Positions 8,085-18,463 of a stretch of DNA of 51,509 nucleotides are shown here, piece by piece. How positions within the stretch are numbered: the first letter of the stretch is position 1; every line of letters starts with the position of its first letter. The DNA lies in the IMG/VR virus record IMGVR_UViG_3300021197_001545, positions 1-51,509 of that record; one strand, 5' to 3'. The stretch is from a virus. A program made the position numbers and the translations under genes. The notes beneath the pieces are model-generated. The model made no database searches and had not been told where the DNA came from. It saw only the letters and a list, made by a program, of their open reading frames with translations.

Positions 8085-11000
8085 AAGTTTGGTTGAATTT
8101 CATGATTATTTTTCTCTCTTTATCTCTAAGCTCTTGAATCCTAGCTGTCCTCTCTGGGAATCCTTCTATCTTCTCAGCCTGTCTTCTTCTCTTTCTTAAC
8201 TGCTTAAGTTGTTGATTATAAGCGTTTAACAGCTCATCAAGTTTGGCAATGCCAGAGTAGTAGCCCTTCTCGGACCTCCTTGAGTCCCTGTTTTTCATCT
8301 CCCTAGCAAGCTGCTTTACTGTGACTCCGTTATCCTTAAACTCCTGAAAGTCATAGAACTTAGATGGCTCACCATATATCTTCCTAAGTAGAGGAATATC
8401 GTTAAATGCCAACTCAAGATCAGGCGTATCGGTTTCTTTTCTAACTATCTTAAATGCAGTTTCTCCGCTCCTCTTAACAAACTGTCCTGCTCCTCCCAAG
8501 AAGTATTCAAAGAAGTGCCAAGCCTTGTCTGGATTTACGTCTATAGCTCCAGGACGCTCTTCGCTGCCTCCAGTTACCTGATTGACCCAAGATGCAAGGC
8601 TTCTCAGTTGATCAGGTGATTTGAAAGACATACTTGACTCTGGCTTTGGGGTCCCGTAGGGGAGCTGCTCCATAAATACCTGTCCTCCAAAGTGAGTTTC
8701 GTTGTTGTTTATCTCAATTATAGGCTTGAAGGCTGTGGGTGTTAATGCCTTCGTTGCGTAGGTATATAGGTCTCTAGACTGCCCAAAGGATACTGGAACG
8801 AAAGAACTCATAAACGAACTAGACAAGAACAGCAAGGCCTCGTCTACATCCTTGCCTCCCTGAGTCACGTCTACTGACGCAGACCCAACATTGGCAAAGA
8901 TGTTAAATCCATAAGGCATGGGAATGGTTATATAGTTCTTACCGTCGAACATCATAATCATATTCCTTTCTTTCACGTAGTCTGGAATCTTGTCGTAGAA
9001 CAAAACACCATCCTCGTCCTCATCAGACAAAGCCCTGTTAAGCATCGTAATCATAGCATTAAACAATGCTAATCCAGCTGCCATTTTCTGAGCGTTGTTG
9101 ATTCTCTGGTACCACTCTCTTGTAGATCCATCTGGCCTTGTGGCTGGCTTACCAGTAGTTAAAGACTTAAGAACTCTAGCTGTACCCTGTACAGATGCGT
9201 TAAAGAACAGATACACTGAGTTCAACACCTGTCCGTACTCTCCGTGCTTGTTGAAGTTTACTGTGATGTTTTTGGCCAACTGAGCTGCCTTCTCTCTGCT
9301 TACACCGTTCTCCCTTGCGGCGATGTATGCTGACAGCCTTATGCTGTTCTCAAAGGCATCATTGATTCCTTCGATCGCCTTACCAAAGTCTTTTGCTTTA
9401 CCAAAAATCTTTTGAGCTGGGGTCTTTCCGTTCTTAGACACAGCTTCGTCTATTTCGGACGCATAATCCTGAAGCCTTTTCGTGTATGCCCAGCCAGTTT
9501 TACCGCCATCATCTTTGAACTCTTGGAAGTATTTGCCTATAACTGGAGGCATGTCCTTTCCAACACTATCTCTTAGGAGCGCCTTAAGAGAAGGTACAGC
9601 GTTGGACATGATGTCAGCCACAATGCCCTGTTCGTTCAAGACTCCTCCTTCTATTTCTGCCTCTGCAGCAGCATTGAATATAGCAGACTGTATGTCCCTT
9701 GAGAAGTTAGAGATTATAAATTCTGGGTTCAGTGTTGTAAATGATGCCCTGAGCCAGTTGTTAGGGACAGACAAGACCTTCAAGAACATGTTTGTCTTTG
9801 CTACCCCCATCCCTCTAAGTGTCTCAGCATAGCTAGCGTCTCTGAACCTGATAAATCTCTGCTTTCCATCTACTCTAACCCCAACTACATGGCCATCAGA
9901 AGCTTCTGCATTTTTTACTATGCTCCAAACGTTAGGGTTTGGGTTGTTCTCAACAAGGTTGTACAAGGTATTCATCACCTCGTTGGTCCTGCCGTTGATG
10001 TGAGCCTGAGCGTTTTGAGATATGATCTGGGCAAGAATGTTTTCTGCCTCTGACTCTCTACCTGTTGCTCTCTTTGTTGAGGGGTCAGTAATAGAAAGGC
10101 TTGATGCCGTGGGGTATGGGCTCCTCGTAGCGGCTGATTCGTCGTTAGCCAATCCAGATAGGGGCACGTAAAACTCAAACATGCTTTCAAAAGCATCAAT
10201 GGTCTCTTGACTCTCCGAGCCGCTTTCTACGTACGCCTTTCTAGTGCTGTCCTGGATGTCTCTAACCAATCGCTCTACCTTGTCTAGGGCTTGTCTTTTG
10301 GGTGCCAAGCGAGATAGAGTCTGTTCGGCCTGCTGGTTTGTTTGACCACTACCATTCTTAGTCCCGTTTCTTTCTTCTATAACCCTGTTTCTCTCGTTGA
10401 CGTGCAAGGCATACAAGAAGTCCGATACATCCTGCTGAGTGAGGCCTTCGTCTTTCATCACCTCTGTGATTGCATCAACCCTCTTCTCAAGCTTCTTGAG
10501 GTCCTCTGCAGCTTTACCGTACATCAACTCCTCAGCCATCTGGAAGTCCTCTTCTTTCCTTGTAGCGAAGCCTCTAGACTTCTCTATCTCAGATTGAAGG
10601 TCAAGGATGCCTTGGTACTTGTCTACTATCTTCTGCTTAAACAGGCTCAAGAAGTTTTCACTAGCAGACTTCTCACCAAGCGTCCATGTAGACGGATCCG
10701 ACTTGACGTTGTTTTTTATAACGCCACGAGCTCTCATGGTTCTAGATCCTATCTCCTCAACCTTTTCTCTCTCTTGAGCCATTTTTTGCTCAAATTCTTC
10801 TCTTAGCTTTTGCTCTTGACCCTCAATAAACTCTTGACCACGACCCTCAGTGTCTGTTGTTGGCTCAAACTCTCTAGTCATAATGAGCTGAGCAGCAGCA
10901 GATGGAGAGATGCCAAGAAGCTTTTCAACCCTTACAGGACTATCTAGCTTGTAGATCCCTTCTAGACCACCAATCTGATATGGGAAAGCCTTTGTAAAGT

Positions 11001-14000
11001 CTTCAAACTGACCATCCTCAGAAAGGGCTTCATCAATGTTTATTGTCATTACAAATCCAACAGAACCAGCTCCAAATGGAGTTGTTCTACCTTCTGAGTC
11101 AGTGACTTTCAAGCTAGGGTCTATAGCCATAGCCTGATATTCAAGGTCGCTTAATGTGCCTAAGTCTATCTGATGAGATCGTTTTTTACCATATTGTCTT
11201 CTTTTTCCAGACCTATCTAGAAGGTTCAGTTTTGAGCCCATCTTTTCCCTAAGGTCAAAACTAGTAAGATCTTTTTGATGGTCTTCATTTATTCCTTCTG
11301 GATTTAGAAGCAATATGTCATACAGGTTTTTTATTTGATCCGCAGTGCGACCCTTCGTAGAAACAAACTTGTTTGTTTTAGGGTCAATTCCAAGATCAGA
11401 TTTTTTCTGCGTGTCTGCTAAAGACTTGTAGTAGGCTGAATTAGTTATGAGCTCAAGAGGCGTTTTGGATAGCCCTTTATACTTTTCAGTAAGAGCATTT
11501 ATAAGCATTTGTCTAGCTTCTGACTGACTTTTTTCACGAATAAAACTACCCTTTGATTCTGTAGCTCTTTTATCCAACACTCTGTCCATCAATGCGTTAA
11601 CCATTGTAGAGTACAGCTTTGGATTTTTAAAGGCGTTAGCTGCGTTGTTTGTGTTTACAAATACATGGACCCTAGTCTGCCCTTTTTCTTTAAGAGATCT
11701 AAGCTGTGTAAGGCTTACCTTTCTTTTTGAGCTGTCTGCGTGAGACAATGACAGTTTTCCTCCTGCTTGCTGCACCTTAAATACATCAGCAACACCAGAA
11801 TCTAGTTTGTATTCTTTTCCGTAAATGTTCATGGTTGCGGCCCCCAAAGCGTCATAGGAAACCAGCACCCATGGGGCATCCTGAAGATCAGGTATAGACT
11901 TTACTTCATAAGGGAGGTCTTCTACGTTTACTGATACATTGCTAGAAACAAGCGTCTTGTCAGAAGCCTTTGTGCCGTAATTCTTTTCCCTTCTAGACAT
12001 GAAATCACTAATGATCTCCTCGTCTGACGGAACTATCTCCCCCTTTGCTCTTCTAACTCCCTTGTCTTCTTTGAGCTCCTCGTTGGTGGCTGGGTCTACG
12101 TTGTCTATCTCTCTTACAGAGTCGCCGCCCTCAACAACCTCGTTCGTCTCTATTCCAAGAAGCTTGTTGAGCTTTTCCTCAAGAGGCTTTGTCCTCTCCA
12201 TCATCTCTTCTCTGGTGCGAGAAGACATAGCGACGGCGCTTATCTGAGACTTTAGACCTGCAATTTCATTGGCCTTGGCCTGTCTTTCTAGCTGCCTTTG
12301 ATTCTTTGTCTTAGGCCCTTGAGTATACACAAGCTTGTTGTTCCTGTCAACCTTAGGTTTAGGAATCTTTATGTATTTACCGACTTGCTGCCCATCTCTT
12401 TCTATTATGTAGTAAGGCCTTATAATTCTACCAGGTCTTCTTTGATTGGCAGTCATGTAGTTGTACCAGTTCCTAAAGTGGAAGTAGTCCTTCACCTTTA
12501 TAGATTTCAGCACCCCTGTGTTGGGCTTAACCTCTTTGCCTTCTCTTTCAAAAAAGTCCTCTCTGTAGTACACGACCGTGTCCTTTAGGTAGTCAAAGGG
12601 TAGCTTTGCCTGACCCTTAGCTCTTCTCGTGCCCTCTACCTCAGCGTCATACCTACCCATAATCTCTGTTTCTTCACCTTTGAGGCCCCTAGATACCTTT
12701 TCGGCTAGGGTAAGAAGATCGTCCGCATTGCTTATGGTATTGCCCTCAACCTCTCCGTTCCTGGAGAACATATTGGACAAAAAGTCTATGAACTTTTGCA
12801 GTGCGTTTCTATTGTCTGGAGCGCGGTAAACAGCAGGCCTTTGAGCGTAGTCAAGAAGAAACCCCATTACAATCTCCTCTTCAAACTCAGCAAGATTGGA
12901 AGCATCGTAAAACGGCTCTCTTCTAAGAACAACTTCTCTAGCTGCTGCATTAAATTCAGCGCCCTCTATGGGAGTCATCTTACCCCCTACAAACTCAAGA
13001 CCTGCCATCTCTAGCAGAGTGTCAAACAAATTGCCCCTAGCCTCGTCATCTTTCCTGAGAAGTGGCTCTAACACAAAGTGCAAAGCCTCCTCTGTTACGA
13101 CATCCTGGCCTTGCTGAGCAAAGTTAGGGCCTATGTGCAAGATTCCGCCTCCCGATCCATCTGGAACAAACAACCCAAAGGTTACACCGTTTTCAGGATT
13201 TTGAAGCTCTGTAGCCCCTTCCTCCATCATCTGATCGCTAGTTGCGTACAGGCTCTCTTGAGTCCTGTGGTATCTAGCCCTTACCTTGCCCCGCCCAAAT
13301 CTCTTTGCAAATCCTTTAACGATAGAGTTTAGCTTAGATATTACAGACGTTGGCACAGCTGTGTTTGCACCACCCTGCTCAAGCGTTTCACCCGCATTTA
13401 ATGACAGCTCAATAGAATCATCCTTAAACTCCTGGCCTGCCTCTTGCTCTGCTTGCTGACCTTCTGTAAAGGGAATCCTTTTCCCTTTCTCGTACTGGTC
13501 CAGCAGGTTGACGAAATCCATGCCGTCAATACCAGAAGCGTTGGCTATTCTTCTGGCCTGCTGCCTTAGCTTACCGTATGTAGTTACATCGCCTCTCTCT
13601 CTTGCCGTCTTAGCAGAGTCCAAAAGGCTGTACACCTGATCCGCTACGTCTTGATTAGAGAACCCGACTGCGTCATCATCCTCCTTGCTTACTTTCTCTA
13701 GCTCTGCCTCTTGCTCTCTACTAACCTGTACGGCCTCGGCGCTTTCTTCTATCAGCCCCATCAGCTGATTGGTGGAAGGCCTATCCTTGGACAACTCGGC
13801 AAGCTCGCTTTCTTTTATGACCTTTGACTCTATAGCTGACTTCTCTGCGTAGAGAGACTCAAACTGAGCAACCAAGGCGTCCTTTTCTTTCCCTTTAGAT
13901 GATTGGATCTGATCTCTGATATCAGAAAGCTTCTGATTGAGATTTAGAATTGTCTTCTTGTCGCCTTCTTCAAGTCTGTCGTAAAAAGCATTTCCAATAG

Positions 14001-15837
14001 AGTGCAACCTAAACAGTCTGTCTTGCTCTTGCAGAAGAGTGCTTCTAAGCCTTGATCTTTCTTCAGGGTTGGTTACGGAGTCTATTTGAGATTCAATAGC
14101 CTTTACGACCTGCTTCTGCATCTCAATGCTCTCCTTGACCTTAGAATGACCCAGGTTGCTAGAGAGCTTTCCAATAGACGACATCGCCCCGCCCATCATA
14201 AGGCCACCAAGGAATCCGTCAGCAATGGCGTAAAAGTTGACTTCTTTTTTAGGCTTTACACCGTTAGCAAAGTCATATACGTTCTCTATGTTCTCCTGTA
14301 TAACAGACTGAATGCCTTCTTCAAATCCCTCAACAAGTGTGGACTTGCCGACCTCTCCCCATCCCACCCTTCCGTAGTCTATGTTTTTAAGAGCTGCATT
14401 TTTAGATTTCATTGCAGCCTCAGAAACCCTCTTGGGTGCGCTCATAAAAGCTCTTCCAGCTAACTGTTCACCCGATCTAAAAATCCTAGCAAGCGCCAGC
14501 TCGGACCCGCCGACCATGGTGGCCATAAGGTTTTTTTCTGTACTTGTTAGGTCGTCTCTTTCATCTAGCTGCCTTCTAAACGAACCTGCGCTTTTAAGAC
14601 CAAGACTTGCCAGGTAGACGTTAGACTTGGTTAAATACTTAGCCACTCCTTTTGCTCCAGATTTAGCCAGCCCTGCGCCACCCAAAGTGTAGATTTGAGC
14701 AACCGCCTCTGGAAACAACTTTATTGCAAAATCAGACACCTTAAGAATCTTCTGCCCCACACCTTCACTTTCATCCCAAAGGACTTCAGTCACATCCCTT
14801 TGTTGATTGTTGTCATTTACGCCTATGTCTTTGCTCATCTGCTGATTAAAGCCCTGAACATTAGCATTTGCCCTTTCTAAAAACCTATTGAAGCCTTTGT
14901 TCTCAGCAGTAAGTGCGTTAGCATACGTAGATATATCAATAAGCGCTTGAGCCCCCCAAGAAGCAACCGTGCCAACGAACGGAGTAACCAGAGGTATGTA
15001 GTCTACGTTGTTGTAAGACTCCTGCCCCCTTTCGAATTGCTCTTCTACCCCCCTTCTTTCCTCTACCTCTGACTCAAGGAAGTTCATGTCAAAGTTAGAT
15101 GCAGGATCAAAGGAGGTGTCAAACCCAAGAGACCTGTTTATCTCATTCTGCCTTTTAGTTGCAGCAGCTAAATTCTTTTCTTCGTTCTGTATTGCAGAAT
15201 TTATAGAGTCAAGAGTGCTCTGGGTAAACTCAGGAGTCCTTTCTGTTGTTGATGCAGAGAACCACCTAAGCATGGCGTCCTGAATCGGATTTATTGCCAT
15301 CCCTGGGGATCTATCTAACGCAGCCCTATATCCAGCAGGATCATATCCTAAGCTCTCAAGAAGTCTTTCTTGCCTGTTTTCCTCACCCGCAGGGGTGTCA
15401 CCAGACTCTAATTCCACCTTAGCCTGCTTGAGAAGTCTTAGGTTCTTAGAGGCTCTAGAGAAGTTGTCGTCTGCGCTTGTTACAACATCAGGGTCTGATT
15501 GCTCAAATCCCTCAAGAGCATTCATCCGAGCCCTTGTATTAACCTCTTGCTGCTTGGCCTCCCTAAGTCTTTTTAGGTACTCCTTGTACTGCTCCTCTTG
15601 CTGCTTCTTCGCATCCTCCATCTTGAGGTACATCTCGCCATTGACAAGGTCTCTGTCGAATCCCTGTATCATAGCAGAGTTGACCATCTGCTGAGCCGTA
15701 TACCCGTCTCTTTCGTATGTCTGAAAAAGGTTTAGTAGCTCATTTCTACGATCCTCGTTAGAAGGTCCTTGCTGTAGCGGAGAACCTTGTTGCGCCGCAG
15801 ACCCTTGATTGAGGGGGTTAGAGTATATGTCTGACAT
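8056..15837 (-). CDS. Giant internal virion (ejection) protein with LPD38-like region
   Basis: About 2,593 aa from the ATG at 15837 (MSDIYSNPL), one base after the upstream stop; an 18-codon extension is open but would overlap that gene. Mostly hydrophilic and helical, with long Glu/Arg/Gln coiled-coil stretches (about 550-800 and 1650-1850). Around residue 915, VTEEALHF lies where related polyvalent proteins may carry a degenerate metallopeptidase-like motif. Around 2030-2200, NNWLRASFTTLNPEFIISNF and FENSIRLSAYIAA resemble the large polyvalent protein-associated domain LPD38, seen in phage proteins thought to be injected with DNA. It is comparable in position to T7 gp16: the largest, promoter-distal ejection protein. 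No T7-type RNA polymerase motif was recognised. Confidence 0.7.
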   Translation of the reverse strand: MSDIYSNPLNQGSAAQQGSPLQQGPSNEDRRNELLNLFQTYERDGYTAQQMVNSAMIQGFDRDLVNGEMYLKMEDAKKQQEEQYKEYLKRLREAKQQEVNTRARMNALEGFEQSDPDVVTSADDNFSRASKNLRLLKQAKVELESGDTPAGEENRQERLLESLGYDPAGYRAALDRSPGMAINPIQDAMLRWFSASTTERTPEFTQSTLDSINSAIQNEEKNLAAATKRQNEINRSLGFDTSFDPASNFDMNFLESEVEERRGVEEQFERGQESYNNVDYIPLVTPFVGTVASWGAQALIDISTYANALTAENKGFNRFLERANANVQGFNQQMSKDIGVNDNNQQRDVTEVLWDESEGVGQKILKVSDFAIKLFPEAVAQIYTLGGAGLAKSGAKGVAKYLTKSNVYLASLGLKSAGSFRRQLDERDDLTSTEKNLMATMVGGSELALARIFRSGEQLAGRAFMSAPKRVSEAAMKSKNAALKNIDYGRVGWGEVGKSTLVEGFEEGIQSVIQENIENVYDFANGVKPKKEVNFYAIADGFLGGLMMGGAMSSIGKLSSNLGHSKVKESIEMQKQVVKAIESQIDSVTNPEERSRLRSTLLQEQDRLFRLHSIGNAFYDRLEEGDKKTILNLNQKLSDIRDQIQSSKGKEKDALVAQFESLYAEKSAIESKVIKESELAELSKDRPSTNQLMGLIEESAEAVQVSREQEAELEKVSKEDDDAVGFSNQDVADQVYSLLDSAKTARERGDVTTYGKLRQQARRIANASGIDGMDFVNLLDQYEKGKRIPFTEGQQAEQEAGQEFKDDSIELSLNAGETLEQGGANTAVPTSVISKLNSIVKGFAKRFGRGKVRARYHRTQESLYATSDQMMEEGATELQNPENGVTFGLFVPDGSGGGILHIGPNFAQQGQDVVTEEALHFVLEPLLRKDDEARGNLFDTLLEMAGLEFVGGKMTPIEGAEFNAAAREVVLRREPFYDASNLAEFEEEIVMGFLLDYAQRPAVYRAPDNRNALQKFIDFLSNMFSRNGEVEGNTISNADDLLTLAEKVSRGLKGEETEIMGRYDAEVEGTRRAKGQAKLPFDYLKDTVVYYREDFFEREGKEVKPNTGVLKSIKVKDYFHFRNWYNYMTANQRRPGRIIRPYYIIERDGQQVGKYIKIPKPKVDRNNKLVYTQGPKTKNQRQLERQAKANEIAGLKSQISAVAMSSRTREEMMERTKPLEEKLNKLLGIETNEVVEGGDSVREIDNVDPATNEELKEDKGVRRAKGEIVPSDEEIISDFMSRREKNYGTKASDKTLVSSNVSVNVEDLPYEVKSIPDLQDAPWVLVSYDALGAATMNIYGKEYKLDSGVADVFKVQQAGGKLSLSHADSSKRKVSLTQLRSLKEKGQTRVHVFVNTNNAANAFKNPKLYSTMVNALMDRVLDKRATESKGSFIREKSQSEARQMLINALTEKYKGLSKTPLELITNSAYYKSLADTQKKSDLGIDPKTNKFVSTKGRTADQIKNLYDILLLNPEGINEDHQKDLTSFDLREKMGSKLNLLDRSGKRRQYGKKRSHQIDLGTLSDLEYQAMAIDPSLKVTDSEGRTTPFGAGSVGFVMTINIDEALSEDGQFEDFTKAFPYQIGGLEGIYKLDSPVRVEKLLGISPSAAAQLIMTREFEPTTDTEGRGQEFIEGQEQKLREEFEQKMAQEREKVEEIGSRTMRARGVIKNNVKSDPSTWTLGEKSASENFLSLFKQKIVDKYQGILDLQSEIEKSRGFATRKEEDFQMAEELMYGKAAEDLKKLEKRVDAITEVMKDEGLTQQDVSDFLYALHVNERNRVIEERNGTKNGSGQTNQQAEQTLSRLAPKRQALDKVERLVRDIQDSTRKAYVESGSESQETIDAFESMFEFYVPLSGLANDESAATRSPYPTASSLSITDPSTKRATGRESEAENILAQIISQNAQAHINGRTNEVMNTLYNLVENNPNPNVWSIVKNAEASDGHVVGVRVDGKQRFIRFRDASYAETLRGMGVAKTNMFLKVLSVPNNWLRASFTTLNPEFIISNFSRDIQSAIFNAAAEAEIEGGVLNEQGIVADIMSNAVPSLKALLRDSVGKDMPPVIGKYFQEFKDDGGKTGWAYTKRLQDYASEIDEAVSKNGKTPAQKIFGKAKDFGKAIEGINDAFENSIRLSAYIAARENGVSREKAAQLAKNITVNFNKHGEYGQVLNSVYLFFNASVQGTARVLKSLTTGKPATRPDGSTREWYQRINNAQKMAAGLALFNAMITMLNRALSDEDEDGVLFYDKIPDYVKERNMIMMFDGKNYITIPMPYGFNIFANVGSASVDVTQGGKDVDEALLFLSSSFMSSFVPVSFGQSRDLYTYATKALTPTAFKPIIEINNNETHFGGQVFMEQLPYGTPKPESSMSFKSPDQLRSLASWVNQVTGGSEERPGAIDVNPDKAWHFFEYFLGGAGQFVKRSGETAFKIVRKETDTPDLELAFNDIPLLRKIYGEPSKFYDFQEFKDNGVTVKQLAREMKNRDSRRSEKGYYSGIAKLDELLNAYNQQLKQLRKRRRQAEKIEGFPERTARIQELRDKERKIIMKFNQTYERLRGQKD

Positions 15838-15838
15838 G

Positions 15839-18463
15839 TTATGCTCTTGAAGATGGTTGGCCGTCCTCTTGTTGCGCCAAAAGCACATCAAAGGCTCCGC
15901 TCTCTTTTACCTTTTGATACAATCTTATATCTTCTTGTCTTGCAATCGCCTCTACTATGCTGGCTGTAGGTATTTCGCTAGCCACAGTATCTGGAGTGTA
16001 TGACGTTCCAAGTTGCTCGTTAACAAAGCTAAGAAGGTTTCTAGTATAAACCTGAGGATCGTTAGAGTCTCCAGATGGAGCGTATATGTCTATAAGGTCA
16101 AATATAGATGCCCCTTCTTCTACGGTTCTGCTACGACCTCTTTGTTTTGCGCTAATGTCCCAGAACAATCCCTTAAGACCATCTTCATAAGATGCAAAGG
16201 TTTGATACTTGCCAGTTCCAGTTTGTAGCTGACCTAGAGCATGAGGGTTATTAGGGTTAGGCCTTAGGTTTCCAAAGTTTTTAGCCAAAACAGCAACCCC
16301 TCCTCCCTGACTTCTCACCTCTTGCTCCCATGGCTGAAGTAATTCTTGAGCTTCATCGACAGTTATTTCACCCTCAGGCAATCGTTCAGATTCGATTTCT
16401 TGACCACCAATTTGATTTTCAAGGGTAATGTCATCTAGAGGGTTACCTCGGTCATCAACAAAGCCAACAGACTGACGACCATTTTCATCAGTGTTTATTA
16501 CTGGGTATGGTAGCACACCAGTTCTGTTTCTGTATTCATCTTGAATCCTTTGCACTTCTGCCCTAGTGTCAAGCGGCAAAGATGCTAGGTCTTCAGCAGA
16601 CCTGTCAACAAGCTCGTCTCTAGACTGAGTGCGTTCTTGACGCTCTGGACTTGTTTCGGGCAGCGGAGAGCCTTCACTACGCTCTTCAGATGGCACCTCA
16701 GTGGACCCGCTCCCTGGAAAAAGGAATCCAAATGGATCGTTTAGGAAGTCCCTAAAAGCATTTCCAGAACTCCCTTCAGGAGGTGTTGATGGGGCTTGCG
16801 TTGCAGGGGCGGTCTGATCATCAGATCCTGGCTGTGGCCTAGGCTGCTGGTCAGTAGGCTGATCTGGAGGAAGAGACTCAGGTGGGATTCTATTGTCTGG
16901 TTGTACGTCAGTAGCTTCTGCCCGTTGGTTTTGTCTTTCTATTTCTCCTCTTCTTCTTTCGTTGTCCTCTTGAAGCCTTCTGTTTGTGTCTTGGCCCATA
17001 GAGACCCAAGTTTCATCAGTTATACCTCTAGCCTCTAAGTTTCTTCTTATTTCCTCTGCCCTGGGGTCATCACCATCAATGTCTATGTATTCGGGTATTG
17101 GGACATCAATGATTGAGGACGAAGCATCGTCTGCAGTTGCGGGTCTAAGATTACCCGTCTCAATGTCTCTCACCATTGGCACCATGGTATTTACCTCAAC
17201 CATGTGCTCTCCCCTTGGGCCTGTAGAAATATGCGTTACACTGTAAGCGCCATTAGGATTTGTCTCACTCTCCTCTATAGGTTCGTCGAGCTGATAAGCT
17301 GCAACATCAAGAGTGTCTCCTTCTAGCCTAGTAGATCTAGCGTCTGGGTCTCCAGAAGCATCTGAGTCTTCTGTTATTTGAAGACCCCCAGCGTTTAGAG
17401 GTATGTTTCTGCTTTGACCACTAAGACCTGGGATAGAAGAGTCTCCTCTTCTAGATCCAGAATCCTCACCTCCGAACCTGTTTACGTCTATAAAGGTTTC
17501 TCTTGCTTTTTTAATCATGAAAGCAAACTCATCCATCCTGTCAGGGTGGTTAGACAAATCCCCTGTAATAAAGGCTTCTATCTCTTCGTCGGACAGACCG
17601 AGGCCAGCCTGATCCGCTAGGTCTCTGATTGTAAGCTCTCTAAACTTTCTTTGACGCTCTGTAATGACAGACCCAGGAGCGTTTCTTGTCCCCATGAGGT
17701 TGTCAAACTCAGCTCCTGCCGCTTCGTCTGCAGTGACAGCACTTCCGTCTTCTTTTACGGTCTGCATTCTTAGCTTAACAGCCGTGGCTGTTTCTGCTGC
17801 GCTAGCGACATCATACAATGTCGGAGGAGCTACCTTTTCGAGGTCTGGCATAAAGGCTGAGTTTCCGAGCTGGTATTTAGCCAAATCAGAAATCCTTACT
17901 GTGTCGCCAGTCAGAGGGTCATTAGCTACGAAGTTACCTGCCTCATCGACATTCATGCCTTGCAAACCAGCATTAAGTTGATTGTAAGTCTCTTGAGCTT
18001 GATCAAACTCATTGCCTACAACTCTGTTGCCTGTTTCGCCCCAGAACTTATCTGAGTTGTTTTGTTGCTGCCTAAGTTGTACGTCAAGGTATGTGTTGCC
18101 TGTTCCGTCTGCAGTGCCCGCTACGCCATGAGTGTTATTGTAGTGCCCAGTAAACATATCAATTTGAGCATTGTAGTCCGCTACTATTCTGGCAAACTTG
18201 CTGGGGTCATCGTTATAAAGCCCCTGCTCATACTGATACTCTATGTATTGACGCATCTTTTCAGCAGACTCTCTGTCGCCGTCATACATCTGACCAAGAT
18301 CATTTTTGTACAAATTTGTCTTGAACTCCCTGTCTTTCTCCCGCCTATTTATTACAACAGTTCTGGCCGCATCCAAAGCTTCCTTTGAATCGGCCATCCC
18401 CTGGTCTATTTGCGTCTGATAGTTTGGAATCTGATCGGGGACCCCGTAATAAAGCTCTGCCAT
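15839..18463 (-). CDS. Virion protein with C-terminal peptidoglycan-cutting (P5-like lytic transglycosylase) domain
   Basis: 874 aa. The N-terminal half is helical and hydrophilic. The middle (about 490-640) is a Pro/Gln/Ser/Glu-rich disordered linker. The C-terminus (about 725-850) carries NFGNLRPNPNNP, FASYEDGLKGLF, SIFDLIDIYAPSGDSNDP and YTRNLLSFV. This series matches the P5-type lysozyme-like domain of phage structural proteins, which cleaves peptidoglycan during genome entry. It is part of a three-gene ejection block with the giant protein and the gp14-like protein. Start and upstream stop overlap by one base (TAATG), so translation is likely coupled. Confidence 0.72.
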   Translation of the reverse strand: MAELYYGVPDQIPNYQTQIDQGMADSKEALDAARTVVINRREKDREFKTNLYKNDLGQMYDGDRESAEKMRQYIEYQYEQGLYNDDPSKFARIVADYNAQIDMFTGHYNNTHGVAGTADGTGNTYLDVQLRQQQNNSDKFWGETGNRVVGNEFDQAQETYNQLNAGLQGMNVDEAGNFVANDPLTGDTVRISDLAKYQLGNSAFMPDLEKVAPPTLYDVASAAETATAVKLRMQTVKEDGSAVTADEAAGAEFDNLMGTRNAPGSVITERQRKFRELTIRDLADQAGLGLSDEEIEAFITGDLSNHPDRMDEFAFMIKKARETFIDVNRFGGEDSGSRRGDSSIPGLSGQSRNIPLNAGGLQITEDSDASGDPDARSTRLEGDTLDVAAYQLDEPIEESETNPNGAYSVTHISTGPRGEHMVEVNTMVPMVRDIETGNLRPATADDASSSIIDVPIPEYIDIDGDDPRAEEIRRNLEARGITDETWVSMGQDTNRRLQEDNERRRGEIERQNQRAEATDVQPDNRIPPESLPPDQPTDQQPRPQPGSDDQTAPATQAPSTPPEGSSGNAFRDFLNDPFGFLFPGSGSTEVPSEERSEGSPLPETSPERQERTQSRDELVDRSAEDLASLPLDTRAEVQRIQDEYRNRTGVLPYPVINTDENGRQSVGFVDDRGNPLDDITLENQIGGQEIESERLPEGEITVDEAQELLQPWEQEVRSQGGGVAVLAKNFGNLRPNPNNPHALGQLQTGTGKYQTFASYEDGLKGLFWDISAKQRGRSRTVEEGASIFDLIDIYAPSGDSNDPQVYTRNLLSFVNEQLGTSYTPDTVASEIPTASIVEAIARQEDIRLYQKVKESGAFDVLLAQQEDGQPSSRA

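Noticed and set aside
8056-15837. N4-type virion RNA polymerase inside the giant protein
   Set aside because: Considered because hairpin promoters are used by N4 vRNAP, but no T7-like polymerase motifs were recognised by eye. A profile search of the protein and of genes outside the window would decide.
15838-15891. 18-codon N-terminal extension of the giant virion protein
   Set aside because: It would overlap the end of the upstream gene; the ATG at 15837 one base after that stop is a better start.
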